The position numbers and the translations under genes were made by a program. Positions 1 through 11,818 of a DNA stretch of 64,000 bases are shown here, piece by piece. How positions within the stretch are numbered: the stretch's first letter is position 1; each line of letters opens with the position of its first letter. Source of the stretch: Turritopsis dohrnii. Lineage: Eukaryota > Cnidaria > Hydrozoa > Anthoathecata > Oceaniidae. The stretch lies in contig BQMF02000344.1 of the NCBI GenBank assembly GCA_027922465.2, positions 186,001 to 250,000 of the forward strand. Direction: 5' to 3'. The notes beneath the pieces are model-generated. The model ran no database searches, was not told where the DNA came from, and was given only the letters and a program-made list of their open reading frames with translations.

Positions 1-3000
1 ACGATAACTGTTTGTTTCAATATTTTTGGCTATCATCCTTGTATCATCCCATGTTTTAGAATTTTGTAAATTCTTTTCTTCTTCGCCTTTTTTCTTTTGT
101 TTGTTTGTTTCTTTTTTTTAAGTCTTCTTGTGAAGGTAGTCGTGTTTATTATTACATTTTTTTTATCAAAAAGAAAGAAGTATCCATGTAACAGGGAGAT
201 GTAGCCGTTTAATTCTTTTTTAACAAAAAAAACAAAAAACAAAAGAAACAGAAAAAGCGAGAAAATACACATAATGTGAATCATGTTTTTTTGTTTTTTT
301 TAAAAAGCGACAAAAAACAAAATACATAAGTCGTGTTTTTTTTCTTATTATGTCTGTTTAATTGTCTTCCGATTTTAATTTCGAAAGCCTGGTTTCCAAA
401 CAGATTAAGCAATGACAGGATCAAATTTTTAATGCCTCGTGAGAATTCAATGCCATCTAAAATTACAATCTTGAAATAGAATACCTTTATGCCTGTCTCC
501 TTTCATAAGTTTCATTTTTGACTTTAGGACACCGTGGTGGAGTAAAGTCTTTAAAATACCCGAGTTTCTCCTCCTCCTACTACTACTACTCCTCCAAGTT
601 ATGAACAATTTCGTGCAGTGTTTACATGAATTCCGCGATAAGTTTACAGTCAAGTGAATGTTATGAGTCACGTGATAATTTGTTTCACCACTGTTTCTGA
701 TTTTGCCTGAAAAATAGTACCACGTGGTAATTTGTAGTTCATCTATTTCATATGTCTATTTAGAAATTATAAAGAACTTGAAACTGAACGTGTGTAGAAA
801 CTACTTTTCTTGTGCGAATTCTTGATTAAAAAATTCATATATACGCGCATCGTTTATGTTGTTTTTGTGCTGCAGTACCATATTGTTTTGTACTGTTAAT
901 GAGTACCATACTGTTTTGTGCTTTTCCCAAGAAGCACCTTTTGTTTTGTGCTTTGTTTGTTATATTATAGGCACCTTTTAGTTTTGTGCTTTTGCCCAAG
1001 CACCTATTTGATTACTTTTGTGCAACATCAATTATTTCTTTCAGGCATTTATATGACTCTACTTTCTATACCTGCTGAATCTACAAGAATATCGTGATTT
1101 TGTAAAGCTTAATAGTCAGTCCACATCCCTGTGTGTTATTGCTCTGAATTAGTATGTCATCTTTGACTAAGGGAAATATAAGAATTGCAACTGCCTCACA
1201 GCTGGCAGACTGTTTTTGTTGTGAATTGATTTCAATTTGTGTTCTAACAATAAAACATTGGTCAATGGAATTTTGATGATTTGGATTTCATTGTCATACA
1301 TGGCAATGACCTGTATAAATCGTTTAATAGATGAGTTTCTAAGTGACGTAATGTTTATAAACATTAGTGTTCTTTGCTCGATAATTGCTGTGGGGTTTCA
1401 ACATAAATGCTATATAGATCAAGTCAATTTCCTACCAATATACGCACGCATCTTGGTTGGCAATTACATGTTCTCTGCACATTTTAAGATTTTGTCGGTT
1501 AAACCAGTTCTCAGGAGCGTTTTTAAGACAAATAAAATAATAAAAATTAATACTCATTGGCACTCGAAATCTATTTTTGTGAAGTTTGTTAAATTTTTAG
1601 TTTAGGTAATTAACATCAGAAACTCATCTATAGTTGCTACACGGCGAAAATACACATCTATCTATCTATCTATCTATCTAGTGAGGACTACTTAACGACT
1701 GCAGAACTTCCACAACAAAATGTTGTTATTTAATAACATTAAGTATGTTAATAACATTAACAACATAATAAACATAAATAACATAACATATATAACATAA
1801 TAAATAACATTAATAACATTAGTGGAAAGTGATAATCCTTTAAAGATTTTTAAAGAACAGAAGTGGTCGGATAAAGTTGTTAATGGAGATCTTTCTGCAT
1901 TCTTGATTTCACAGGATTGAGATCCACTCATTTTTTTTAATAAAGGATATTGCATTTCTGTTATTAGAACAAAAAAAATTTACTCTTAATTTGATTCACA
2001 TAGCAAAGATGTATTTGTTCAGTCAACTGCTAATGTTTTCTCAATATATATAACTGAAATTTAAAACAAAAAATGACCTTGAAAATTATTTGATTTCCAC
2101 ATATGTTAATGAAACTGGTGTGTCTGTCCCTTTGAAACAAAAAAGTATTTGTGCTGACATTTTGGAAGATGGTACTTCAGAAAATCTTCAAAATGAATAT
2201 TCTAAGGTGGAAGATCGGAAAAGAAAGAGAGCTGCTAATGAAAAAGGAAAATGCAGAAAATGAAATAATAATAAGAAGAAATGCATCAGATTTTGCGAAA
2301 GCTAATTGTAGGGAGAGAATTTCGAAAAGCAAAGTGCAGGATGAGAAAAACCACTGAAGTTTCAAAAGTTAAAAATAAAAATTCTAAGCAGATCCCTATG
2401 CATTGAGCATAGAATCTCAAAAAAAACATGATTAAAAAAGATAAAATCTTTGCGGGATTGTAGTAAAAGTATAGATTGTGCTTCGATATGTTGATAGCTG
2501 AATCTCTGTTTATCTGCCACAAAATGGTAGAAATCTTCATGATAGAAACATCACACATTAATAAATTGACTGTTTAAAAGTGAGAAAATGAATGTTTTGA
2601 TTAAAATAGATTAAGGGAAATACTCGAAATTGCTTCCGTTTTGTCGTGAAAGAATTCAGAAGTTTACTATAATTTACTAGAAATGATCTAAAAAGCTAGA
2701 CGAAAAGGAATAAATTTTTCTCCTTCCATGTTTGATTTTAGTATTCATTTTTTCTTGATTTGTTTGGGTTTTTTTGCATTTACTCAACTCTATTTCTTTA
2801 CAAAATCACGAAAAGCTATTTTGTTTTTATTCCATTGAGATTTAAATTTGACAATCGAGTGTTTGATTTTATGACGTATTACGTTCGAATCAGCCTGAAA
2901 TTTCGATTACTTAATGCTGCATTTGAACAATGAAATTTAATCGACAGATTATGTCAGGGATACATTTGTGTTGTTTGCAACTGTTGTCTTTATTGTAGAA

Positions 3001-3017
3001 CAGTGAGATGTTTAAAA
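1..3017. other. No convincing gene; AT-rich repeats
   Basis: I see no supportable gene here. Positions 60-340 are poly(T)/poly(A)-rich low complexity. About 345-450 is near-identical to 5450-5551, just upstream of arminin-like gene 1, so it is a dispersed repeat. About 525-605 reappears inverted at 27370-27450, with the same (TCC)n/(TAC)n-like run. At 855-1020 a short motif combining GCAC and TTTTGTGC recurs several times. A (TCTA)n microsatellite lies at 1656-1681 and an (AACAT)-like run at 1735-1820. The 122-codon open frame at 1237-1605 has AT-driven composition and no recognisable domain. A charged stretch around 2150-2350 is readable in more than one frame and cannot be assigned. Confidence 0.5.
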
Positions 3018-3020
3018 TAT

Positions 3021-3385
3021 AAGGGGCTATTCATATGGAGGCGGGCTGTCTCGTTTGACTGGGCTGGCTTGGTTAGGCAGGGTGATTGTCATCCCGTGCT
3101 CATATGGCAGGTATTCCATCCCGCTCAGCCGAGATGAATGTTTGTTTGCATCATGTGTTTATTAATATTACATCCCGGTTGACCATGATGGAGTGTTCAC
3201 ATGAGAAATTTCCATCCGCCTAGACGAGATCTCGGCCAAATTAACCGAGATTGACAAGACGGGCTGGCCTGGTTCACGTATGAACACAATTTTGTTTTTC
3301 TATGTATTTCTAAAGGAAGCGAGATCTCGTCCAACCAAGCCAGCTCGGTCAACCGGACAGCTCGCTTCCATATGAACAGCCCCTT
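3021..3385. mobile_element. Short TIR element (MITE) with 3-bp TAT flanks
   Basis: The ends are inverted copies of each other: AAGGGGCTATTCATATGGA at the left and the matching complement (with TGTTCATATGGA) at the right, about 26 bp of terminal inverted repeat. TAT sits directly outside both ends (3018-3020 and 3386-3388) and could be a 3-bp target duplication. The interior is GC-richer than its surroundings and built of short motifs such as GACGAGATCTCG and GGCTGGCTTGGTT. There is no coding capacity, so it is non-autonomous. A 3-bp duplication is compatible with PIF/Harbinger-type elements, but that class call is only inference. Confidence 0.6.
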
Positions 3386-3439
3386 TATGTTTTATTTGTC
3401 TTTTTGTGTTCTTTTAATTCAATATTACTGTAATTGTCA

Positions 3440-3827
3440 ATAGATAGATAGATAGATATATGCCCTCCGGTGTCCCGGAATGGGTCCTACCCACGAAGGA
3501 GTAGGAATCACAGCCCCTGAACAGACAATGTAACCCCGCAGGGGGGAGCTGTGGAGTCATGACATATACAATGACACCCGTACTACACGGGAGAACTTGA
3601 GTTCTCGCAGGTGTAGAACCTCGTGAGAGCCACAACACGCCGCAATGTCTGAAATATCTACCCACTCTCTTGTATCAGAGCTGTGGTACCCAGTTTCCCT
3701 CACATGGCATGGGTCGAGTCGGGCGAAGGAACATTCACTTGCCAAGTGAATCGTAGTGACGCACTGGGTATCGAACCTGGACCTCCCAGTCGGATGGCAA
3801 GTACGATGACCACTATACTACTACGCC
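3440..3827 (-). repeat. tRNA-derived SINE
   Basis: Read on the minus strand, the element begins at 3827 with a tRNA-like head. An A-box-like stretch (TAGTATAGTGGTC) is followed by a B box GGTTCGATACC at 3777-3767. The head continues into an unrelated GC-rich body and ends in a (TATC)n simple-sequence tail at 3458-3440. A tRNA head, unrelated body and short-repeat tail are the hallmarks of a tRNA-derived SINE. The open frames predicted across it are not genes. It is not a functional tRNA gene, because no acceptor stem pairs with the 5' end. Confidence 0.65.
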
Positions 3828-5214
3828 TATTGTTAATGTGAACTGAGTTATTTTCATACTTTGGTTAAGTAAATGAAACTGTAATCAGAAAATCATAAAT
3901 GACCATGACGACATGGCTTTTCAACAAAATGGTTGTGCATAATTTGGTGGGAATACTGAAACGTAGCAAGTAGAACATGGAAGTTGTACAATTGCATTTA
4001 GTTGTTTGATCTTGATTCAAAGTTCAAGTTTCATGTACCAATAAAGGTAAATGCTGTTTCTGTAACAATATTGTTTTGAAATACTTAATTGAAATTCTCA
4101 TTTCTGTTAGACATTCTTTGATAAAAGATCTCTTTTTTCGTTCAGGTAGGAAGATTTTTTTTGTTGTTGAATTATCATGGAACACTTCTGGTTGTGTTTC
4201 AGGAAAGTTAAAAGTGTAAAAGCATTTAAATTTTTTTTTACCAGTAGACTAACAAATGAGACTATAAATACATGTCATTGTTTATTTTCAGTGTCATTAA
4301 ACCTAACTTGACTGATCAGAGTTCATGATGACATCACATAAAGCATTGAAAAGGTAAGAACAATTTTGATTCATGAATTACGAAATTAATTTTCGCGAAA
4401 TAATCGCATTGATATCTTTAGCTAACAAAGTTCTTTTTTGTGATAATTAAATTTCGCAAGTTTCGGGAAAGCCTTCAATTTTTAAAATTTTCGCGAGAAT
4501 TTAATTTTGCGGTTTTTTTCGAAAATTCGCGAAATTTATTTCCTGTGAAAATTACTTCCGTAACGGTATATCAAATTCGTAGATACGGAGAATTAAAATA
4601 ATTTCTTTACTTTTCTTTTCGCTTTTCAGAAGTTGAAATTTGCCGGTGCACGAATGCGACTGTTACCAAACGAAATTTTTTCATTCAGGCTGACCATTTC
4701 TTAAACAACGCAAGAAATTACATTAAATGTGCTGTTGAACGGTGATATCACTTGATGTGCTCAATTTGTTGCTTAACTTTAATTAAACGCACGTCACAAG
4801 ACCCTAAGCTACATTTAAAACGCTGTGGAATCACTGGATGTCTTCGATTCTTGACGTGAATCGAACGCTTGAACGCTAGCAAGCATTGTTTTCTGTAGTA
4901 ATTTCATGAAGAAAATCAAATCAAACCAATTGTTACCCGTTTTTAGATGAGAGACTGAAAGAACTTTTGTTGTTACCTATAAATTTTAGTTTTACCTTAA
5001 GTTTTACTTTAAAAAAACAACAGCTTTTTAATATAAAAATGAGTTTTATAATCAGTTCATTTGGTTGTATTAAAGATTATGATTGCGCTTAAAATTCAAT
5101 ATAATTGTTAACTAAATCTTATTCCTTCTTTTTTTTTTACATTCCCTTTCATTTTCCTTTTCAGGGTACGATATCGTGCTTCAGATAAGCGCGCCTAATT
5201 TGTCGTACGGACCA
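3828..5214. other. Non-coding; TTCGCGAA-rich repeat remnants
   Basis: No gene is supported. From 4370 to about 4560 the sequence repeats motifs such as TTTCGCGAAA and AATTTCGCGA on both strands, the same motif style as the TA-flanked MITEs listed elsewhere, so this is probably an older decayed copy. The rest is AT-rich, with homopolymer runs near 5130. Confidence 0.45.
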
Positions 5215-5310
5215 CTTTAATCAGAGAAACTTGCGCGAAGTTTATCCCTCGAAAAATTTAAAATCGCTCGTTCGCAAAATTTTCTCTCGCGAAAGTTTCT
5301 CCGATTAAAG
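5215..5310. mobile_element. Short CTTTAATCGGAGAAAC-family MITE (96 bp)
   Basis: The left end reads CTTTAATCAGAGAAACTTGCGCG and the right end is the complement of CTTTAATCGGAGAAACTTTCGCG. The right flank is TA and the left flank is CA, so the target duplication has either mutated or been lost. The terminus and the TTTCGCGA-rich interior match the larger elements at 8074, 46512 and 52627. It lies about 270 bp upstream of the TATA box of arminin-like gene 1. Confidence 0.5.
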
Positions 5311-5583
5311 TAGCCGTTTCATTCATCATTAAAATTTGTAACATATTTTATCCTTTGGTTGTCTCTATGGGACCTACTTTAACATTGCCAAAGACTAACT
5401 GTACAATTTTCCGACGTCCTAAAGTCTTCAAGCCACGCGGCTTCTTGTTTTTATTATGTCTGTTTAATTGTCTTCCGATTTAAGTTTCGAAAGTCTAGTT
5501 TCCAAACAGATTAAGCAATGACAGGATCAAATTTTTAATGTCTCGTGAGAATATTTGGTAATTGGGTTGACCTTGCGATATTG

Positions 5584-5643
5584 TATAAAAGGTGTTGCAT
5601 GTCCGAATCCAAAGCAGTTGTTGCTGGTTCTGGGAAGCAAACG
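5584..5643 (+). promoter_or_regulatory. TATA box and 5' non-coding exon of arminin-like gene 1
   Basis: A TATAAAA box at 5584-5590 lies about 55 bp before a splice donor (ACG|GTAAGT at 5643/5644). A short untranslated first exon is therefore expected from roughly 5615 to 5643. It joins an acceptor at 5717 (TTGTAG) or 5734 (TTTAG) just before the ATG at 5745. The same layout recurs at gene 2 (TATAAGA at 11819, donor at 11878/11879), with high sequence identity across the exon. That shared arrangement is the main support. Confidence 0.6.
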
Positions 5644-5744
5644 GTAAGTTACATGATGCAAAGACCTATCTTTGTGACTAGTATCACTACTTTTAATTAC
5701 CTCTTTTGTACTTGTAGCTCTTCGTATGCTTTAGATAAATCATC

Positions 5745-7273
5745 ATGAAGACTTTGTTGTTGATAGTCGCTCTTGCTGTTGTTGGAACCGTTATAGGTAC
5801 GTCCAATGTTTCCTTTAACTTAGAATCAACGTGTTTACTATTGCGCTAGTGGAGCTAATGGAGAAAGACATATATGGTATATGGTATTGATATATGGTAT
5901 TGGTATGTGTATATACTTTGGCCATGTCCGACGGTATTGGTTTTAACCTAAGTTATACATGAATGTGTCAAGAAGTGAATGAATATTTTATTTGTCCGAG
6001 TTGTGTGGACCAGTATTATGGAACCATTTTAAGTTGTGAAACTCTGACTGTTTCCAGCTAAAGTGAGTTACCACAAGAAAGCAATCATTCTCCATGAAAC
6101 GGGCTTTTGATTCCATCAAAGAAAATACATGGAAACATGTCTGACTGTTTTCAAAGGACCCTTTCTCTTTAGTTGGAACTAACCCCCTATTTTTATGACT
6201 CCTCTTCATAGGTCGTGAGAAACATGTGAAAGACGTTTTGATGAATCGTTTGAAAAATGAAATTGGTAAGTTTCAAGTCGATGCTTCAAAAAGAATTTTC
6301 TATTTAGCATTCCATGATTGTTTGGATGTGGTGTGGAAAACATACAGCAGCAACATTTTCCCCAGGACGTCTTACTTTTTCCTTGTAATCAAAAATGGTG
6401 ATTAGTAGTTGCTACCATTTGTTTTTGATGCCAGTTTGTTTCTTCTGCTAGAGGATGACATGAAATTGGAAGAACTTTTGAACAATGACGAAAGTGAAAA
6501 TGATGAAGGTAAGCTTAACTTGGTTGTCAATGGGACTCCTTATGAAAGATTTTGATGACATAATGTTTTCAGGAAATTAAGTTTAGTAGTAATTTGAAAA
6601 AAGATATTTTGCTGAAAATATCTGGGCATCTTAGTATCATTTTCTCAGATTCTTAAAATTATGATATCGTCAAACCCTATTCCACCTGATGGAACTGATG
6701 GTCTTTTCCAATTTTGAATAGTTTGTGCCCTAAAAATGTGATTTTCAAAAAGTAAGTGTCATTTTCCTCAAATGCAGGGAGCTGTTACAAATAGAAGTGA
6801 TGGTTCCTGAATCGAACATAACTAAATGGCAAACATTCTAGTTAAATAAATGATTGGTTGTCCTCCGTTGAATACCACTTAGAAATCTGTTTGTTCAATT
6901 TTCTCACGACTATTATAAAAACAACGTATCTTTTATACAATTGAATTGCGGATTTTAGTGTCTTTCTGGTGAGTAATTTTGTATGGTATTGTCGCTTTTA
7001 TGTAGCCTTCGATGAAATGCAAGACGATACCGACAGCAAAGAAAAGAATGGTAAGAGGACTAGTGTTACTCTTCTTCTTCTTCTTTTTCTTCTTGTTTAT
7101 CAAATGTAAGGAAGACATGTAGAATTTCATAGGGATGATGATTATGACATCAATTTTTTTATATAGATGCAAAACCATGGAGACGAAGAAGTATTCGCGG
7201 ACGACGAATAATCCGAGTAGTTGTACCTTTCTGCGTGAAAAACCCACAGCTGTGTGGAGTTGGAAAGAAATAG
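5745..7273 (+). CDS. Arminin-like antimicrobial peptide precursor, gene 1
   Basis: Five coding exons (5745-5796, 6212-6265, 6452-6508, 7006-7050, 7167-7273), all joined in phase 1 at GT/AG sites, give a 104-residue secreted precursor. Residues 1-18 (start MKTLLLIVALAVVG) form a signal peptide. About residues 19-69 are an acidic propiece rich in E, D and N. The last exon encodes a strongly basic peptide beginning D-A-K-P-W-R-R-R, followed by a C-VKNPQL-C loop and ending G-V-G-K-K. The layout, the D-A-K-P-W-R junction and the G-K-K end match what is known of Hydra arminins, which are secreted cationic antimicrobial peptides made as acidic precursors. The final G-K-K suggests dibasic trimming and C-terminal amidation. 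Two cysteines could form one disulfide. Homology is by pattern; the microbial target is unknown. Confidence 0.8.
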
Positions 7274-8073
7274 ATAGCCAAGACAGAAAACATGTAACGT
7301 GTAAACAGGACTGTCATTTTAATGTGTAAACAGAACCTCTATTTTAATCAAAAGAAGAATGATTTGTAAAATCCTGTCAATTTGGTACACATTCTCATAA
7401 TATTGACCTATTTTCTCCTTTACAATAGCGTTGTTAAATTGAAGACAATCTTAAAGCCAGGAGAACCAATATATAAGGACCGTGGATTGGATGTGTGTCA
7501 TCACCTGCTGCCCAGCTTGACAAACTTAACATGACCATTCCTAGCAGCTGCTTCCATTACCTATCAAACTGCATCGCACCCCATTCCAGGCATAATTTTA
7601 CTACCTCACTGTTACCATCCTCAGCCACTGCTATTAACATTGCCTTGTTAGCTTTGTTGAATTTGCAAAATACTAAATACTAGATCGCGAGTTACTATGT
7701 TTGTTTTCATTCTTGAATTAATCTACCTAGCATCTAACATCAACTTTGTCGTGTTGTCGTGTCATTTCCCTTTAAGGACTTTGTGGACTATTCGACGCAG
7801 GCAAAAATCTGAACATTTCATGCAGATAAGAGCTGAAAAGAGTGGAAAATCTTGTAGGAAATTTATAAATTTTCTGTGTGTATAATAATCACTTATTAGT
7901 AACTTTTCTTTTCTTTTCTTTTTTTTTTCATTCGTTTTCGTCTTTTCTTTTACTTGGTTACATCCTATTACTTTCTCATTTCGGAGCTTTATATGTTATT
8001 GGTCTTTATTAATATATGCGGCTCTTAAAATTTTATAACTCTTTTCGTAGTTTTTGCACAGTGTATTTGTATA
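7274..8073. other. Intergenic, nothing assigned
   Basis: AT-rich sequence follows gene 1. No canonical AATAAA is seen within the first 150 bases after its stop codon. Short open frames at 7495-7683 and 7697-7885 have no recognisable features. Confidence 0.4.
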
Positions 8074-8516
8074 CTTTAAAGTTTTGGCAGGCATAAACTT
8101 TCGCGATTTTTGCGTTTTTGGCCGGTGAAAGTTTTTACCTTTGGAAATTTGAAAACAGCGAAACGCGAAAGTTTTTTCACGCGAAAAAACCCCTTTTTTC
8201 CAAGCAAATTTCAGCAAATTTCAGCGGTACATTGGTGAGGATGATTCTCAGTGGGAAGTTGAAGAAAATTAGTTATAGTTTTCTACTTTTACTTTAAACG
8301 AAGAAAGAAAAATTATAACAATTCAAAAAATCCTTTTTTCTTTTGCTCATTTGCGATAGTTTTTTAACTCGAAAATAAACTTTTTCTTTAATTCGCGAAG
8401 GTTTTTTCCGTGAAATTTGTTCCACAATCTACGAAACATGAAAGTTTATTCCATAAATTTCGCGGGTTTTTTTGACACGCGAAACTTTCTGTCCGCGAAA
8501 CATTCTTCTCTTAAAG
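8074..8516. mobile_element. TA-flanked MITE, TTTCGCG-rich
   Basis: TA flanks both sides (8072-8073 and 8517-8518). The ends read CTTTAAAG at the left and the complement of CTTTAAGAG at the right. The interior is packed with TTTCGCG and CGCGAAA motifs on both strands. No protein is encoded. A TA target duplication is typical of Tc1/mariner-type non-autonomous elements; the assignment rests on the TA and the shared termini with the elements at 46512, 52627 and 61346. Confidence 0.5.
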
Positions 8517-8569
8517 TATATTGTATAGAGTATATACTCCCTGTAACTAGAACCTCGAAGGGGAAAACA

Positions 8570-8703
8570 AAATCGTTCGAATTATGGAGAGTTCGAGTTG
8601 TAGGGAGCGATATTGTTAGGTTTTAGCTTGAAGGGACTCACTGATTCAGTTCAAATTATGGAGAGTTTGAGTAATAGAAAGTCGAATTATAGAGAGTTCA
8701 CTG
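8570..8703. repeat. Terminal repeat of a pogo/Tigger-like element (fragment)
   Basis: The motif TTCGAATTATGGAGAGTT and close variants occur three to four times. The last copy ends in ATAGAGAGTTCACTGTA, where CAGTG with a TA flank looks like the end of a pogo/Tigger-class transposon. I do not see the partner terminus. Short open frames at 8417-8626 and 8613-8831 run through the repeat and are not genes. Confidence 0.35.
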
Positions 8704-9231
8704 TATATATATATTGTAAATCCTTTAATCGGTGGTACAAAGTGAGAGTAGCCTGGTCCGATAAAGACTTCCAAAGTATCATCACATGGAAACAAAACAA
8801 AAAATTTATATTTTCGATTGAAGATGCATAAAAGCGAAGTTCATATGGAATTATACATTATCGGATAAGGATATTTTTGCACGATTTTGTAAGGTTTTTT
8901 TCGGAACCATCTTTTTCCCTTTCATCATGTCGACATTTTGTCATATGATATCATTACACCTTTTGATGGTGTAATTTTGTAATTATGTGATATTGCTTTC
9001 TGCTTATATGGTATTATTTTGCATCATACCATGGGATCCTTTCATTAACATGACTGCTACAAGAAAGATGGCGGACACAACAGCAATAGAAAGTGTTCTG
9101 AATGAAACATAGTTATCACAAATTGTACCATCTTTTTTTCTTGTGCTTATAAGCAACACATTCACCGTGACACGAAAATTCAATGAATGCTGGAGCAAGC
9201 ATTTTAAATTTGAGTGATTTTTGCCTTAATG
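8704..9231. other. Intergenic, nothing assigned
   Basis: AT-rich sequence without splice-consistent coding potential. A minus-strand 64-codon frame at 9004-9198 has no recognisable domain. Confidence 0.35.
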
Positions 9232-9388
9232 GTATTTGTTTTTATACTACTATTAATTGAATCTGTTAGAGGTTTATCAAATGTTTTTTACCAATTTTTA
9301 CGAGTTTAGCTGGTATTCTGTCTTCACCGGCAGATGATTTATTATACTCATAGTTGAAAATAAGTTGCCACTGTTTCCTAATTATCCT
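9232..9388 (-). mobile_element. Inverted copy of the LINE 5' segment
   Basis: This segment is an almost perfect reverse complement of 9585-9739 (157 versus 155 bp; a 2-bp indel and a single visible substitution). Its minus-strand frame includes the LINE-type stretch N-K-S-S-A-G-E-D-R-I-P-A-K-L, the usual lead-in to a non-LTR reverse transcriptase. The arrangement resembles the 5' inversions produced by twin priming during LINE integration, here with both orientations of the same segment retained. Confidence 0.7.
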
Positions 9389-9584
9389 AATACAAGATAG
9401 CGGGACTCGACTGTACATAGCATTGATGATACTCTTTTCAATTGCCTTTCTGTCAAAATTCAAGTAGACGGTTAATAACAATACACAGCAAACTGAAAGG
9501 GTTTCGGATGAGGTCGCGTTGTGGCAGTGCAATATTACACATTAGAGAAAAAGGCGGTTAAATGTAACTGATGCTTATTGGAGA

Positions 9585-11342
9585 AGGATAATTAGGAAAC
9601 AGTGGCAACTTATTTTCAACTATGAGTAATAAATCATCTGCTGGTGAAGACAGAATACCAGCTAAACTCGTAAAAATTGGTAAAAAACATTTGATAAACC
9701 TCTAACAGATTCAATTAATAGTAGTATAAAAACAAATACTTTTCCAATGAAAGGTAAATTAACAGCTGTTTCACCGCTAGATAAAGGTGGAGAAACAAAA
9801 ATTCGCTTAATAATTTTAGACCAGTTAGTGTTCTAAACGTTTTCTCCAAATTTTACGAGAAAATTATGAAGGATCAAATTATGTCATTCATTGATAAGAA
9901 ACTATCCATATTTTTATCTGTGTATAGAAAACATTACAATACACAACATGTTTTGATTCGTCTCATTGAAGACTGGAAAAGGAAATTAGACTTAAATTAT
10001 GTAGTAGGTGCGCTTCTCATGGATCTCTCTAAAGCTTTCGACTGTGTACCACATGATTTGATCATCGCAAAATTAGCAGCTTATGGTTTTGGTTTAGAAT
10101 CATTATCCTATGTTCTGTCTTATCTTACAAATCGAGCCCAAGCAACCAAAATCAATGGTATTTTCAGTGGTTTTGAAACTATTTTATCCGGTGTTCCTCA
10201 GGGTTCAATCTTGGGTCCAATAATCTTCAAAATTTTCTTAAATGATTTGTTTTTTTTATAACTAAAAGTGATTTGCACAACTATGCAGATGATAATACTA
10301 TATCTGCTTTTTCCAACTCCATTAATTTTCTTGTGAAAATTCTAGAACAAGAATCTACAGAATCAATCACTTGGTTGAAACTAAATAAAATGACTGCGAA
10401 TCCAGATAAATTCCAATGGATTTTTCTATCTAAAGATAAAAGTGAAAATTCGAATATTTTAGTCAAAATTGGGGATCAAATGATTTATTCTAAAACATCT
10501 GTGAAGCTTCTTGGACTCAAGATAGACAATCGCCTTAATTTCAAGGTTCACCTGCAAGATGTCTGTAGAAATGCATCATCCCAATTAAATGCCCTTTTTC
10601 GTTTTAAGAATATTTTAAACTTAAATAGTAAACGTGCACTAGTTGAGAGTTTTGTGTATGCTAATTTTAACTATTGTCCTCTAATCTGGAATGTTTCACT
10701 GACTTCGTCTCTCAACACAATAGAACGAATACACAGGAGATCTCTGAAATTTGTGACTTCTGATGATTTAACTTTACATGAATATATCAGTAGCAGAGAT
10801 ACTAAACAATACATGAAAAATCAAAGGTTGTAATATTTGTGCATCGAGATTTTCAAACCATTGAAGGATTTGAATCCTCCATATATGAAAAACTTTTACT
10901 CAAAGCCTGAAAGTTCTAGAAATTTTCAATTACAATATGTGAATAATCTTGTTAATCGGACAGTATATACAGTCAGATTTGGGGAAAAAAGTTTAAGTTT
11001 TCAAGGATGCATAGTATGGAATGATTTACCATCAGAACTGAAAAACTGTGAACATTTATCCACTTTCAAAGTTCTCTTGAAACGTTTTAAATTTCATTTT
11101 TAATGAAAATATACGTTTAAAAATTTTTATCATTTTTATCACTGTAAATATGGAAAAAAATATTTATTTGTTTATTTATTGTTTAGTAATTTTCATTTCC
11201 ATTCATAATTTTTTGTTTTGTAGTGGGACTGGATTAGTTTTATATATTATATCTTTTATGATGTTTATTTTTAAAACTATTTGTAAATATTTATATTTGT
11301 CATCCGACTTAAAATAAATTTCAAACAAACAAACAAACAAAG
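9585..11342 (+). pseudogene. Decayed non-LTR (LINE) retrotransposon, reverse transcriptase region
   Basis: A CR1/Jockey/RTE-type non-LTR reverse transcriptase is readable in pieces. The lead-in is about 9620-9865. Motif A (M-D-L-S-K-A-F-D-C-V-P-H) and motif B (S-G-V-P-Q-G-S-I-L-G-P) lie in 9866-10261, and the catalytic Y-A-D-D in 10273-10833. The thumb and C-terminal part (…W-N-D-L-P-S-E-L…) follow in 10837-11103. A one-base deletion in a T-run at about 10249-10256 shifts the frame, and an in-frame TAA at 10831-10833 interrupts it, so the copy is dead. It ends in an (AAAC)n tail at about 11322-11340, typical of this class. No endonuclease domain is present, so it is 5'-truncated. It sits between arminin-like genes 1 and 2, just upstream of the gene 2 promoter. 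Confidence 0.85.
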
Positions 11343-11404
11343 CAATTGTAGTGGCAGATTTTAAGGAATTCATGCTGTTCATCGACTTTCTATATTCCAC
11401 TCAG

Positions 11405-11765
11405 TAATAACGTTGAGAAAACAAAAATTCTTCAAAACGTTCCGGTTTCGAAACGGTGGAAGTAATATTGGAATTTGGAAGATATATTTACTAGAGTGTG
11501 ACTACTTAAAGAGATTACTGTAATTCCCAAACTGGATTAATTTTCATTGAGTCCCTGTTGAATTAATTTTATTTTCCATTTGGTAATGGCGTTGAGAAAA
11601 AAAAAATTAAAGAAAACGTTCCGGTTTCGAAAGGATGGAAGTAATATTAGAATTTGGAAGATGTATTTGCTGGAGTGTGACAAATTAAAGAGATTACAGT
11701 AATCTCCAAACAGGATTAATTTGCTTTAAGTCGATCTTAGTATCTCTTGAATTAATTTAATTTGG
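11405..11765. repeat. Two tandem ~180-bp copies upstream of gene 2
   Basis: Positions 11405-11583 and 11584-11765 are two similar copies with a period of about 180 bp. Each carries a GCGTTGAGAAAA-like start, GTTCCGGTTTCGAAA, TGGAAGTAATATT and GAGATTAC. The second copy ends about 55 bp before the TATA-like box of gene 2, so the pair may duplicate upstream control sequence. No coding content is seen. Confidence 0.6.
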
Positions 11766-11818
11766 AAGTCATTGTCATATGTTGCCCATATTAGGTAACA
11801 TTTGAACTTGTGACAGTG

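Noticed and set aside
33..284. 83-codon minus-strand open frame
   Set aside because: Composition is almost entirely Phe/Leu/Lys from poly(T)/poly(A) runs; low complexity, not a gene.
1237..1605. 122-codon plus-strand open frame
   Set aside because: No domain, no splice context, AT-driven residues; the opposite strand is also open. Not distinguishable from chance.
3414..3745. Cys/Arg-rich minus-strand frames
   Set aside because: They lie within the tRNA-derived SINE.
3767..3827. Functional tRNA gene
   Set aside because: A and B boxes are present but no pairing acceptor stem or 3' structure; it continues into a SINE body and tail.
7135..7329. 64-codon plus-strand frame over the last exon of gene 1
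   Set aside because: Out of frame with the spliced precursor; a shadow.
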